Below, in pieces: positions 1 through 10,132 of a stretch of DNA of 64,000 nt. Below the pieces are notes generated by a model, which was not told the DNA's origin, made no database searches, and worked only from the letters and a program-made list of their open reading frames with translations. Where the stretch lies: the NCBI GenBank assembly GCA_006969905.1, contig CP030887.1, positions 1,470,001 to 1,534,000 of the forward strand. Reading direction: 5' to 3'. The first letter of the stretch is position 1, and each line of letters starts with the position of its first letter. The position numbers and the translations under genes are program-made. The stretch is from Balneolaceae bacterium. Lineage in GTDB: Bacteria > Bacteroidota > Rhodothermia > Balneolales > Balneolaceae.

Positions 1-1338
<1,338 letters not shown>

Positions 1339-1460
1339 TATGGCTTGCACGGGGATTCCGGCAAGCGCACTGTACTTCTTCTTTATCACGCTGCGAGGCG
1401 TGACCATGTCAAAGAACTTTTTTTACTGACATTGGGCCGACAACGGCCCGCCCCCTTTTT
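1339..1460 (+). other. 23S-5S rRNA spacer
   Basis: This is transcribed spacer between the two rRNAs. A small hairpin is formed by GCTTGC (1343-1348) and GCAAGC (1361-1366), which could be part of a processing stem. No tRNA is visible in it. Confidence 0.6.
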
Positions 1461-1569
1461 GAAGGTGGCCATTGCGCAGGGGCCCCACCCGTTCCCATCC
1501 CGAACACGGCCGTTAAGCCCTGCAGCGCCGATGGTACTGCACACGCGGTAGAGTAGGTCGCCGCCTTCA
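1461..1569 (+). rRNA. rrf: 5S ribosomal RNA
   Basis: This is a 5S rRNA of about 109 bases. The ends gaaggtggc and gccgccttc form the terminal helix. The internal block ccgttcccatcccgaac, followed by the gtagagtaggtcgcc segment, is typical of 5S. It follows the 23S gene and is closed by a hairpin terminator, so this is the end of the rRNA operon. Confidence 0.93.
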
Positions 1570-1580
1570 TCTTTCTTTAA

Positions 1581-1618
1581 AACCTCTTATCCAACCCCCA
1601 ACGATAAGAGGTTTTTTT
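1581..1618 (+). terminator. Rho-independent terminator of the rRNA operon
   Basis: A perfect 10-bp stem is formed by AACCTCTTAT (1581-1590) and ATAAGAGGTT (1604-1613). It is followed at once by a run of T. It sits just after the 5S gene. Confidence 0.88.
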
Positions 1619-1677
1619 GTATAAGTATGATATCTTTAAATGCTTCGTTAAGACCTTATTGCATAATTCAACCTTCT

Positions 1678-3993
1678 ATGAATAAAACTATTCTGACTTT
1701 ATTAGTCGTGTTTTCCTCCATGTTTGTTCAAGCACAATCTATTGGTGATTGGACGGCATATACTTCACTTAGATCAGTGTCAGGTGTATTGGAAGATTCT
1801 GAAGGAAGAATTTGGTCATTTACAAATGGAGGAATAGGGGTATTTGAAGATACCGTATTAGTTAAAAGCTTAACAACTATAGATGGATTAACAAGATTAG
1901 ATGCAACAACGGCAACTTATGATTCAGAAGGAAAAAGGATATTTGTAGGTTATCTGGATGGAACAATCGATGTTATTGATGTGGAAAGTTTTGAAATAGA
2001 TGTACTGTCTGATATAAGGAGGAATGAAAGCTTTTCACCAAGAACAATAAACAAGTTTGAAATTATTGGTAATTCTTTGTTTGCAGCAACAGATTTTGGA
2101 ATAGTTGATTATGATTTAAATACACTTTTTGTCAAAGATACTTACAGTAAGTTAGGCTCTTTTGAAAGGGGGATAAAAGTAAATGACTTAGTATTGATTG
2201 AGGACACACTTTATGCAGCCACTCAATCAGGGATTGCGACTACAATAATTGATGGCTTTTTTACCGAATCTAATTGGGAAAACTTTGATCAAAATAATGG
2301 ATTTGTAAGTGAAGATGTTATAGCAGTTGGATTTTTGAATGGTGAGATATATGCATCAACATCCAATTCAAACTACGTATATAGGGATGATAACTGGATA
2401 ACAAATAATGAATTTGGCAGTAACATAGTTATTGACTATTCAACTAAAAGTGATAGCCTTATTGCACTATCTATAAAAAATATTTTTATAAAAAAGAGCC
2501 AACAAAATATTGAAACCCGATTTTTAGGACCCGAAATAGGAACAACAATAGGAGATCCAAATAATAAGACAACTACTATTCTGTTTGGCACGCTAAACGA
2601 GAGTTTTGGGAAACTAAACGAAAGTCTTGAAATAGAGTTTATAATCCCCAATGGACCGTATCAAAACTTTTTTGATGATATTAATTTTGATAATGGTATT
2701 CTTATAGCAGGATCAACACAGAAATCTGCAAGAGACGGGAATATAGATCGTGGAAAGGGATATTATATATTTGATTCCGAATGGAAAAGCTATAACGGGG
2801 ATAATACTCCCGAACTTAGTTCATCCGGTTTTAGGCAGGTGCTTAGTAGTACAATTACCGATAGTTATTACTATTTCGGAAGTTGGGGGCGCGGAGTGGT
2901 AAGGCATCATAAAGAAACTAACGAGATAACAGTTTTTGATGAAACCAATTCTACTCTTAGGGGGTGGAGTACTGATGATCCGCTTTTTCCTGTTATTACC
3001 GGGTTGGAAACTGACTCGAATGGTGATGTTTGGATTGTAAGCAGGTTTGCAGACAATCCGCTCTACAGGCAAACTCCCGGAGATGATGACTGGGTGAGTT
3101 ACTCAAAACATACTGTAACAAGTTCGGCAGACCTCTATGAATCATTATTTATTGATTCCTTTAACCAAAAATGGATACCTCTTCAATCTTCTTCAACTGC
3201 AGGAGTAGGGCTCTTGGTAATAAATACCGGCGATATTTCGGATCCTGATGACGACAGAGGAGTGAAGCTTACTGCTGATTCTGGAAATGGAAACCTACCA
3301 GATAATAAAGTAAAATCTATTATTCAGGACAAAAACGGGGAGGTATGGATTGGTACTGAAAGAGGTATAGCCAGGTTTTTATTTCCTGAATTAATTATTG
3401 ACGGAGGGGTAGAAGAGCGGAGAGCTCAATGGCTTATCAACGAGGATACCTCAGCGGTATCAAGGCTATTATTAAGAGATGTAAACGTAAAAACTATGGC
3501 AGTGAATGCAGCCAACGAAAAATGGATAGGCAGCGAAAACCAAGGGATTTGGGTTTTAAATGAAGATGGGAGCAGGATTGAGCAAAGATTTACAACCGAT
3601 AACAGCCCCCTGTTTTCAAACAGTATAGAGTCTATTTCAATTAACCAAGAAACAGGAGAAGTATTTATTGCCACTGATCTGGGATTAATAAGCTATATGG
3701 ATGTGCCAAACTCAGGTACGGCTAAAATGAAAGATCTAAAAGTGTACCCGAATCCATTCAGCTACAAAAAAAATTCAAGAATCATAATAGAAGGCCTTGG
3801 CAGCGAGTCCGAAATCAAGATAACCGGAGTAGATGGAACAGTTGTTAATTCGCTTACTGGTTCAGCTGGCAGAATAGAATGGGATGGCTTAGACTATAAC
3901 GGTAATGAACTGGGGACAGGAGTTTATTTTATTATTGCTATTGGGAAAGATGGAAGTGGAAAAGGTATTGGAAAAGTTGTTATTGTACGATGA
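1678..3993 (+). CDS. porZ: PorZ-like T9SS protein, beta-propellers plus C-terminal sorting domain
   Basis: The start at 1678 gives a 771-residue protein with a clear signal peptide (MNKTILTLL to VQAQ). An upstream in-frame start at 1627 would spoil the signal. The mature N-terminus (IGDWTAY, NGGIGVF, IDGLT, VGYLDGTIDVID) resembles the PorZ N-terminal propeller. Propeller-type repeats with VWIGTERGIARF and KWIGSENQGIWVL follow. The last ~85 residues form a type A T9SS sorting domain beginning KVYPNPF. In Porphyromonas, PorZ is a cell-surface partner of the PorU sortase and binds anionic LPS. The stop directly abuts the next glycosyltransferase start. The family call is from memory of motifs; a generic two-component-regulator-type propeller protein is the alternative. 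Confidence 0.75.
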   Translation: MNKTILTLLVVFSSMFVQAQSIGDWTAYTSLRSVSGVLEDSEGRIWSFTNGGIGVFEDTVLVKSLTTIDGLTRLDATTATYDSEGKRIFVGYLDGTIDVIDVESFEIDVLSDIRRNESFSPRTINKFEIIGNSLFAATDFGIVDYDLNTLFVKDTYSKLGSFERGIKVNDLVLIEDTLYAATQSGIATTIIDGFFTESNWENFDQNNGFVSEDVIAVGFLNGEIYASTSNSNYVYRDDNWITNNEFGSNIVIDYSTKSDSLIALSIKNIFIKKSQQNIETRFLGPEIGTTIGDPNNKTTTILFGTLNESFGKLNESLEIEFIIPNGPYQNFFDDINFDNGILIAGSTQKSARDGNIDRGKGYYIFDSEWKSYNGDNTPELSSSGFRQVLSSTITDSYYYFGSWGRGVVRHHKETNEITVFDETNSTLRGWSTDDPLFPVITGLETDSNGDVWIVSRFADNPLYRQTPGDDDWVSYSKHTVTSSADLYESLFIDSFNQKWIPLQSSSTAGVGLLVINTGDISDPDDDRGVKLTADSGNGNLPDNKVKSIIQDKNGEVWIGTERGIARFLFPELIIDGGVEERRAQWLINEDTSAVSRLLLRDVNVKTMAVNAANEKWIGSENQGIWVLNEDGSRIEQRFTTDNSPLFSNSIESISINQETGEVFIATDLGLISYMDVPNSGTAKMKDLKVYPNPFSYKKNSRIIIEGLGSESEIKITGVDGTVVNSLTGSAGRIEWDGLDYNGNELGTGVYFIIAIGKDGSGKGIGKVVIVR

Positions 3994-4638
3994 ATGAATA
4001 TCTTAACTGTTATTATCAACTTTCAAACACCTGGTCTTTTAAAAGAAGCTGTATCTACTTTTACTAAAATCTATCCGGATCAGGATGTTTTGATAGTGGA
4101 TAATGGATCCCAGGATAATTCCAGAGAAATAATCCAAGAGATTGAAGAAACATCCAGCAGAATAAAGACGCTTTTCCTGGAAAATAACATTTTTCATGGC
4201 CCAGCGATGGATCTTGTTCTGAACAAATTCTCAAACTACGACTACTTATTTTTTCTTGATAGTGATACGGAAACCAGGAAAACCGGCTTTCTTGAAGCTA
4301 TGTACGAAATTGCTGAAAAGGACAACAATGTTTATGCCATAGGGCAAAAAGAAAGGGTAAATAAAAGAGGGTTCAAAGATGAGCAGGGTTTCCCGGTAAT
4401 TCTTACCCCTTATCTTTTTTTGCGCAGAGCTTTGTATAATTATTTCCCTCCTTTTTTTCACCACGGCCAGCCAACATTGCAAAACTTCTTTGAAGCAACA
4501 GGTAAAGGGTATAAGCTGGTTAATTTTCCTATTGAAAAGTATATTTTCCACCACTGGAGGGGAACTGCAAAAAAGTACGGTTATAAACTTGGGTTAAAAG
4601 GTAAAATCGATTATCTGTTGAATAAATTTGGTTTCTGA
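3994..4638 (+). CDS. Family 2 glycosyltransferase
   Basis: This 214-residue protein has a GT-A fold N-terminus (LTVIINFQTPGLLKEAV, VLIVDNGSQDNS) and a DSD metal/nucleotide-sugar motif at residues 89-91. No membrane segment is seen. The ATG follows the TGA of the porZ-like gene with no gap, so the two are surely cotranscribed. The product probably transfers a sugar to a surface glycan. Donor and acceptor cannot be read from the sequence. Confidence 0.85.
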   Translation: MNILTVIINFQTPGLLKEAVSTFTKIYPDQDVLIVDNGSQDNSREIIQEIEETSSRIKTLFLENNIFHGPAMDLVLNKFSNYDYLFFLDSDTETRKTGFLEAMYEIAEKDNNVYAIGQKERVNKRGFKDEQGFPVILTPYLFLRRALYNYFPPFFHHGQPTLQNFFEATGKGYKLVNFPIEKYIFHHWRGTAKKYGYKLGLKGKIDYLLNKFGF

Positions 4639-6718
4639 CTTGTCTGACAAAACTATAGACATATCTGTTGTAATAGTTAATTATAAGGTTAAGGAGTACA
4701 TTGCCAATCTGCTTAACTCACTTTACAAAGCACAACAAAACCTATCGCTTGAAATATTTGTAGTCGATAACGCATCAGGGGATGGTTCCAGAGAATTTCT
4801 TACCGAAAGATTTCCGAATATTTTCTTTATCCAGAACGATGAGAATCTTGGTTTTGGAAAAGCCAATAACCTGGCAATAAATCAGGCTTCAGGAAAGTAT
4901 ATACTTATTATCAATCCTGATACTTTGGTAAGTGAAGATACTCTTACCAAAATGGTATCCCATATGGAAAAACATCCTAATTGCGGAGCTGCGGGGTGCA
5001 AGATTTTAAATCCTGATGGTACATTTGCACCCGAATCAAGAAGAACTGTCCCATCAATTTGGTCATCTTCAGCAAAGTTACTTGGTTTAAGTTCGCTATT
5101 TCCGAAATCCAGACTTTTTGGGGCTTACTATATGAGCTGGTTAGATGAAAATGAACCTGCCCGGATTCCGGTTCTCTCTGGAGCATTTATGTTTTGGAGA
5201 GCAGAGGTTTTGAAAAGTTTGCAAGGCTTTGATGAACGCTTTTTTATGTATGGAGAGGATATTGACCTTTGCTACAGAATTCAGAAAACTGAATATCACA
5301 TTGATTATGTACCCGCAACATCTATCATTCATTATAAAGGAGAAAGCACTCAAAAAGATAATCTAAAGTATATCAAGCTTTTTAACAAAGCGATGTATCA
5401 ATTCTATGATAAGCACTACAATACAGCATATAGCTCCATTTTCAGAGTATTGATTTATTTGGCAGTAGCACTAAAAACGATTTTTTCTTTTTCAATGTCC
5501 TTTATAAGGAAGTCGAAATTACTTTTTCTTGATGTGCTTCTTTTTAATGTAGCTTTTTCATTGGTTTATATTATACGGTTCTCTATTAATCTATCCGAGA
5601 TATTTGAGCCGGAGCGATTCCGTTTCTTTGCTGTGAATTTGATTGTTTCTGTTATTTATCTTGTAGCTGCTTCATTTATAGGTTCTTTCAAAGATAAAGG
5701 CCAGTCATTATCTAATCACTTGAAATCATTGATAATCACTTTTATCGGGATCGTGATTATAAGCTTTTTTGCTAACCAATTTGCATTTTCGCGACTTGTA
5801 TTGGGTGTTGGGTTCATTCTATCTGCTGCATTAACAATATCCATTCGGTTCTTTGTTACTAACAAAGCTAATACAGGGATACAGAGGACAGGTCGAATTC
5901 GAAATGCAAAGATACTGATCGTTGGTGATGTAATGCATGTTAAAGAGGTTGTGAACAAAATTCACTCCAGGCCCGATTGGCATTATGAAGTTATAGGAAC
6001 AGTGCAAGCAGAAGAAGGTGATGTAAAGGATGAAAAAGCTATTGGTGATATTTCTCAGTTATCCGAATTGGTAAAAGCTTATAACATCGATCAGGTTTTC
6101 TTTGTTTTAGCGTCTATTTCCTATCAAAGAATGCTTCACTCGATTAATAAACTTCAGAACGAAAACATTGTTTGTAAGCTGATTCCTGAGTCAATGGATT
6201 TTATCCTGGGCAAATCAAATGTCGAATATTTAGAGTCTATTCCTTTAGTAAAAGTTGAGTTTGAATATTCAAGACCAGCGAACGTATTTATAAAGAGAGT
6301 GTTTGATATTCTTTTGTCGCTACCACTATTCCTGATCTTATTCATTACAGTAAGCGCTTCGGCAGTATTATCAAAAAAACACAAAGTCAGATTTAATGGG
6401 TTGGTTTTTTTTAAAAATGGAAAAGCTGCCAAATGGAAGAATCGGTTTCATGCAATGGCATATATTTTATCAGGTAAAATGAGTTTTGTCGGTTCTCCTT
6501 TCTATCAGGAAAAGGGCAACTATTCAAAATATAAAAAGGGAATTACCGGACTTGTCCAGGTAAATGAAAGTAAGATGTTAAGTATTGAAGACCGTGAGCA
6601 GTTTGATATTTATTATCTTCAAAATTATTCTATTTGGATGGACATTGATATACTGGCAAAAAGCCTTTTTAATAAGGTTTCATTAGCAGATCAAATTGAA
6701 AAAGCTAAGAACGTTTAA
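4628..6718 (+). CDS. GT2 glycosyltransferase fused to a degenerate polyprenyl sugar-phosphate transferase
   Basis: Residues ~10-270 form a rhamnosyltransferase-like GT2 domain (ISVVIVNYK, VVDNASGDGS, NPDT at 96-99, GEDIDLCYRI). Several membrane segments follow at ~275-420, then a Rossmann-like part (AKILIVGD). The C-terminus begins KRVFDILLSL, like the WbaP/WcaJ catalytic domain. It lacks the KFRTM...DAE catalytic segment and keeps only remnants such as GKMSFVGSP and the tail GLVQVN. The transferase half is therefore probably not catalytic. The start is a TTG at 4628 (11-base overlap with the upstream gene) or a TTG at 4640; no ATG fits. It converges on tgt, with the stops overlapping. Confidence 0.8.
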   Translation: MVSDLSDKTIDISVVIVNYKVKEYIANLLNSLYKAQQNLSLEIFVVDNASGDGSREFLTERFPNIFFIQNDENLGFGKANNLAINQASGKYILIINPDTLVSEDTLTKMVSHMEKHPNCGAAGCKILNPDGTFAPESRRTVPSIWSSSAKLLGLSSLFPKSRLFGAYYMSWLDENEPARIPVLSGAFMFWRAEVLKSLQGFDERFFMYGEDIDLCYRIQKTEYHIDYVPATSIIHYKGESTQKDNLKYIKLFNKAMYQFYDKHYNTAYSSIFRVLIYLAVALKTIFSFSMSFIRKSKLLFLDVLLFNVAFSLVYIIRFSINLSEIFEPERFRFFAVNLIVSVIYLVAASFIGSFKDKGQSLSNHLKSLIITFIGIVIISFFANQFAFSRLVLGVGFILSAALTISIRFFVTNKANTGIQRTGRIRNAKILIVGDVMHVKEVVNKIHSRPDWHYEVIGTVQAEEGDVKDEKAIGDISQLSELVKAYNIDQVFFVLASISYQRMLHSINKLQNENIVCKLIPESMDFILGKSNVEYLESIPLVKVEFEYSRPANVFIKRVFDILLSLPLFLILFITVSASAVLSKKHKVRFNGLVFFKNGKAAKWKNRFHAMAYILSGKMSFVGSPFYQEKGNYSKYKKGITGLVQVNESKMLSIEDREQFDIYYLQNYSIWMDIDILAKSLFNKVSLADQIEKAKNV

Positions 6719-7842
6719 ACCTTTCTTTCCAGTTCTTCTACCATTTCAGGATACCACGTACTAAAAGTATCACTTTCAATTCTGGATCGCACTTCATCCA
6801 TTAGCCATAAATAGAAAGTGAGATTGTGAACAGATGCCAGAACAAGCCCAAAAATTTCGTTATGCTTTATAAGGTGATGTATATATGCCATAGAATAGGA
6901 ATTGCACAATTCACTTGGAAAATCTGCGTCTAAAACCTGGTGATGATCTTTCCATTTGGCATTTCTTAAATTCACTTTACCAAACCTGGTAAAGATAGTG
7001 CCGTTTCTGGCATTTCGGGTTGGCATTACACAATCAAACATATCAATTCCCCGTGCTATCCCTTCCAGAAGGTTGGCAGGAGTTCCTACTCCCATAAGGT
7101 AGCGTGCTTTTTCTTTAGGTAAGTAATCGGTGTTTAAATCAGTCATCTCATACATCAATGGAATTGGCTCTCCTACGCTTAGCCCTCCAATTGCAATACC
7201 TTCAAAATTCATATCAGCCATAAATTTGGAAGACTCAATTCTTAAATCTTTATAAGTACCGCCTTGTACAATGCCAAACTGAAATTGTTTATGTCCATAT
7301 CTGGATTGAGTATTTAAAAATTGACTACGCCCTCTTTTTGCCCAACGATGCGTAAGCCCCATTGAGTTTTTTGCGTACTCATAACTACTTGGGTAGGGAG
7401 GGCATTCATCAAGTATCATCATAATATCAGACCCCAGAATCCTTTGAATATCAACTACATTCTCAGGTGTAAAAAGGTGACTTGAGCCATCAATGTGACT
7501 TTTAAAATGAGCCCCTTCTTCTTCCAGTTTCCTGATATCGGATAACGAAAAAATCTGGTATCCGCCTGAATCCGTTAGGATCGGAAGGTCCCAATTTATG
7601 AACTTATGTAATCCTCCGGCTTGTTCAATAACATCACAACCAGGCCTTAAATACAAGTGGTAAGTATTACCCAGTATTATTTGAGCCTTTACCTTTTGAA
7701 TAAGATCATTTTGAGAAACTGCTTTCACTGAACCCAGTGTGCCTACCGGCATAAAAATCGGAGTTTTAATTACTCCATGATCAGTTGTTAATTCACCCAT
7801 TCGGGCCTTAGTTGAAGAGCAGTTTTTTTTTAAAGAGAACAA
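6715..7842 (-). CDS. tgt: Queuine/preQ1 tRNA-ribosyltransferase
   Basis: The enzyme exchanges guanine-34 for a queuine precursor in GUN-anticodon tRNAs. The 375-residue protein has the full TIM-barrel order. Catalytic base Asp91 is in LTDSGGYQ and the nucleophile Asp270 is in MFDCVMPTRNARNG. The usual zinc site CxCxxC...H is mostly gone: only Cys313 and His339 remain, as I recall for Bacteroidota enzymes. The start appears to be TTG at 7842, because the next Met (residue 15) would cut into conserved sequence. The gene runs against the preceding glycan gene and diverges from the next one. Confidence 0.95.
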   Translation of the reverse strand: MFSLKKNCSSTKARMGELTTDHGVIKTPIFMPVGTLGSVKAVSQNDLIQKVKAQIILGNTYHLYLRPGCDVIEQAGGLHKFINWDLPILTDSGGYQIFSLSDIRKLEEEGAHFKSHIDGSSHLFTPENVVDIQRILGSDIMMILDECPPYPSSYEYAKNSMGLTHRWAKRGRSQFLNTQSRYGHKQFQFGIVQGGTYKDLRIESSKFMADMNFEGIAIGGLSVGEPIPLMYEMTDLNTDYLPKEKARYLMGVGTPANLLEGIARGIDMFDCVMPTRNARNGTIFTRFGKVNLRNAKWKDHHQVLDADFPSELCNSYSMAYIHHLIKHNEIFGLVLASVHNLTFYLWLMDEVRSRIESDTFSTWYPEMVEELERKV

Positions 7843-7871
7843 AAAAGGAATCTATTTATAATTGTGATTAA

Positions 7872-7903
7872 TTGTGCTGAGGCATTAAAAATGTGTATTT
7901 TGG
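7872..7903 (+). promoter_or_regulatory. Possible promoter for the sugar-phosphate transferase gene
   Basis: TTG at 7872-7874 is followed, after 21 bases, by TATTTTGG at 7896-7903. This matches the Bacteroidota-type -33/-7 pattern (TTG, TAnnTTTG) except for one base in the -7 element. It lies in the 92-base gap between divergent genes. Confidence 0.35.
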
Positions 7904-7934
7904 CAAAATATGAAGAATTCGTTTAAAGTATCGG

Positions 7935-9347
7935 ATGGTCAATAAGTTAAAAATATATCGGGAAGTAATTTTTACGAGTTTGCTGGATTTCCTAATTCTG
8001 CTTGCAAGTTGGTTTGTATTCCATTCTTATTTTTCAACTGATCTGAATATGCTACTGAAAGCAGTTGACCTGCATTTTGTAAAAGCTGGGGTATTCTTGA
8101 GTACTTATTGGATTGTAGTTTTTATACTCACGGGCGTTTACAAAAGGTTGTATCTCATATCCCGGTTGGATGAATTTGTAGCTGTGACCAAGTCTACTGT
8201 AATAGGTTCGTTATTCCTGTTCTTTATTATTCATATTGGGGATGCTATTGATATAGGGTACAACAATGAGTTGATGGCTTATTATTGGATTACCACTTTT
8301 GGGATGGTTGCTCTCAATCGCTTTTTAATCCGTACTATTCAGCGATTCTATGCACAACAAGGAAAAGGCTTGCATAGAACTGTAATTATAGGAACAGGGC
8401 CTACTGCGAAAACGGCCTACCAGGATCTGAATAGAAATAAAACATTAGGTATGGAGGTTTTGGGATATATTCAGGTTAACGGAAAAATGCCTCACCCGGA
8501 TACAGGAATCCTGTCAGAAGAAGTAATAGGGCATTTGGATAATATCGGGGAGTTGATTGAGGAAAAAGAAATCCAGGATATACTGGTTGCCATTGAGCCT
8601 GAGCGCAGGAAAGATTTAGTGGAAGTAATATCAAAAGTAGACTATCCCGAGGTATCGTTAAAGCTGCTGCCCGATTTTTACCAATTGGTAAGTGGCCTTA
8701 ATAAAACCAACCAGATTTTTGGTATGCCCATTATTGAGATTTCCCCCGAACCTATGCCGCTTTGGGAGAAATTTGCAAAAAGATTAATAGATATTGTAAT
8801 AGCCATTGTAGTATTAGCATTAAGCCTTCCATTTTTATTATTTATCGCATTGCTTATTAAAATAGATTCAAAAGGATCTGTGATTTACAAACAGAAAAGG
8901 GTAGGGAGAAATGGCCGTAAGTTTACCATCTACAAATTCAGAACTATGAAAGTGGATGCAGAAGATGAAAGCGGCCCCACCTGGGCGATAAAAGATGACC
9001 CAAGAATTACAAAAGTAGGTTATTGGCTACGGAAGCTGCGGTTAGATGAAATTCCGCAAATGCTTAATGTTTTAAAAGGAGACATGAGCATTGTGGGCCC
9101 CCGTCCTGAGCGTCCTCATTTTGTGGATCAATTTTCAAAACAAATTCCATTGTATACCCGCAGGCTAAGAGTACGTCCGGGAATTACAGGTTGGGCTCAG
9201 GTTAAATGGAAATATGATTCATCATTGGACGACGTAAAAGAAAAGACGAAATACGATTTATACTATATAGAGAATATCTCGTTAAAGCTGGATGCTAAAA
9301 TCCTCATCAATACCTTTATAACTATGATTAAAGGGAAAGGGCACTAG
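7935..9347 (+). CDS. Polyprenyl-phosphate glycosylphosphotransferase (WbaP/WcaJ type)
   Basis: This membrane enzyme starts surface polysaccharide synthesis by moving a sugar-1-phosphate onto undecaprenyl phosphate. The 470-residue protein has four N-terminal membrane segments (~10-135), a Rossmann-like middle domain (VIIGTGPTAK at 150-159) and a complete C-terminal catalytic domain. That domain has KRLIDI at 282, KFRTM at 334-338, the DAE acidic pair at 341-343, DEIPQ and GPRPERP. This is the intact counterpart of the degenerate domain in the gene ending at 6718. The next gene starts one base after its stop. Confidence 0.93.
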   Translation: MVNKLKIYREVIFTSLLDFLILLASWFVFHSYFSTDLNMLLKAVDLHFVKAGVFLSTYWIVVFILTGVYKRLYLISRLDEFVAVTKSTVIGSLFLFFIIHIGDAIDIGYNNELMAYYWITTFGMVALNRFLIRTIQRFYAQQGKGLHRTVIIGTGPTAKTAYQDLNRNKTLGMEVLGYIQVNGKMPHPDTGILSEEVIGHLDNIGELIEEKEIQDILVAIEPERRKDLVEVISKVDYPEVSLKLLPDFYQLVSGLNKTNQIFGMPIIEISPEPMPLWEKFAKRLIDIVIAIVVLALSLPFLLFIALLIKIDSKGSVIYKQKRVGRNGRKFTIYKFRTMKVDAEDESGPTWAIKDDPRITKVGYWLRKLRLDEIPQMLNVLKGDMSIVGPRPERPHFVDQFSKQIPLYTRRLRVRPGITGWAQVKWKYDSSLDDVKEKTKYDLYYIENISLKLDAKILINTFITMIKGKGH

Positions 9348-9348
9348 C

Positions 9349-10077
9349 ATGGCAGGAAAAGTCCTTATCATTATCCCTACTTATAACGAGGCCGCAAATA
9401 TTGTGCGCATGATCGATAGGTTAATGCAATTAAAGCATGAAGTAGATATTCTGGTGGTGGATGATGGTTCTCCGGACGGAACAGCCGCTAATGTAAAGGC
9501 CAAACAGGAAGAATATGAGAACCGGGTTTTTCTTATAGAACGGGAATCGAAGCAAGGGTTGGGAACTGCTTATGTACGTGGATTTGAATTTGCGTTGTTG
9601 AATGGCTATGAGTATATCTGCGAAATGGATGCAGACTTTTCACACCGACCTGAAGATGCTGACAAGTTAATCAAGGAAGTAAAAGCAGGTAATTGTGATA
9701 TGGCGATTGGTTCCAGGTATGCCAATGGAATAAGTATTATAAACTGGCCATTAAGCCGGTTGATTTTATCTTACTGTGCTAATATTTATGCGAGAACTAT
9801 AACGGGGTTACCTATATTTGATACCACTGCTGGTTTTAAATGCCTTAACAGAAAAGTATTGGAAGCCATCCCGTTGAAAAGGATCAAATCAAATGGATAT
9901 GCCTTTCAGATAGAGTTACATTTTAGAGCCTGGAAGGCAGGGTTTACACTAAAAGAGGTTTCCATTGTATTCAGGGAAAGGGAAGAAGGAGTTTCGAAAA
10001 TGTCAAAAGCTATAGTGAGAGAAGCAATCTGGCGTGTATGGTCATTAAAATTTAGAAGCCTGTTCCGGGCTTTATAA
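9349..10077 (+). CDS. Polyprenol/dolichol-phosphate mannosyltransferase-like GT2
   Basis: This 242-residue cytoplasmic GT2 resembles DPM1. It has [10 protein letters not shown] at ~36-45, a DAD motif at 94-96 ([13 protein letters not shown]), GSRYANG, and the C-terminal [13 protein letters not shown] block typical of dolichol-phosphate mannose synthases. It has no membrane tail. It would make polyprenyl-phosphate-linked sugar for periplasmic glycosylation. It is cotranscribed with the sugar-phosphate transferase upstream. Sugar specificity is not readable. Confidence 0.85.
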   Translation: MAGKVLIIIPTYNEAANIVRMIDRLMQLKHEVDILVVDDGSPDGTAANVKAKQEEYENRVFLIERESKQGLGTAYVRGFEFALLNGYEYICEMDADFSHRPEDADKLIKEVKAGNCDMAIGSRYANGISIINWPLSRLILSYCANIYARTITGLPIFDTTAGFKCLNRKVLEAIPLKRIKSNGYAFQIELHFRAWKAGFTLKEVSIVFREREEGVSKMSKAIVREAIWRVWSLKFRSLFRAL

Positions 10078-10132
10078 TCACAAACCTGTTTGGTTAATTT
10101 TAAAATTAGTAAATGAACTCAACGAAAACATC

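Noticed and set aside
1627-1677. Upstream start of the porZ-like gene
   Set aside because: It would put 17 residues before a clean signal peptide and lies right after the rRNA terminator.
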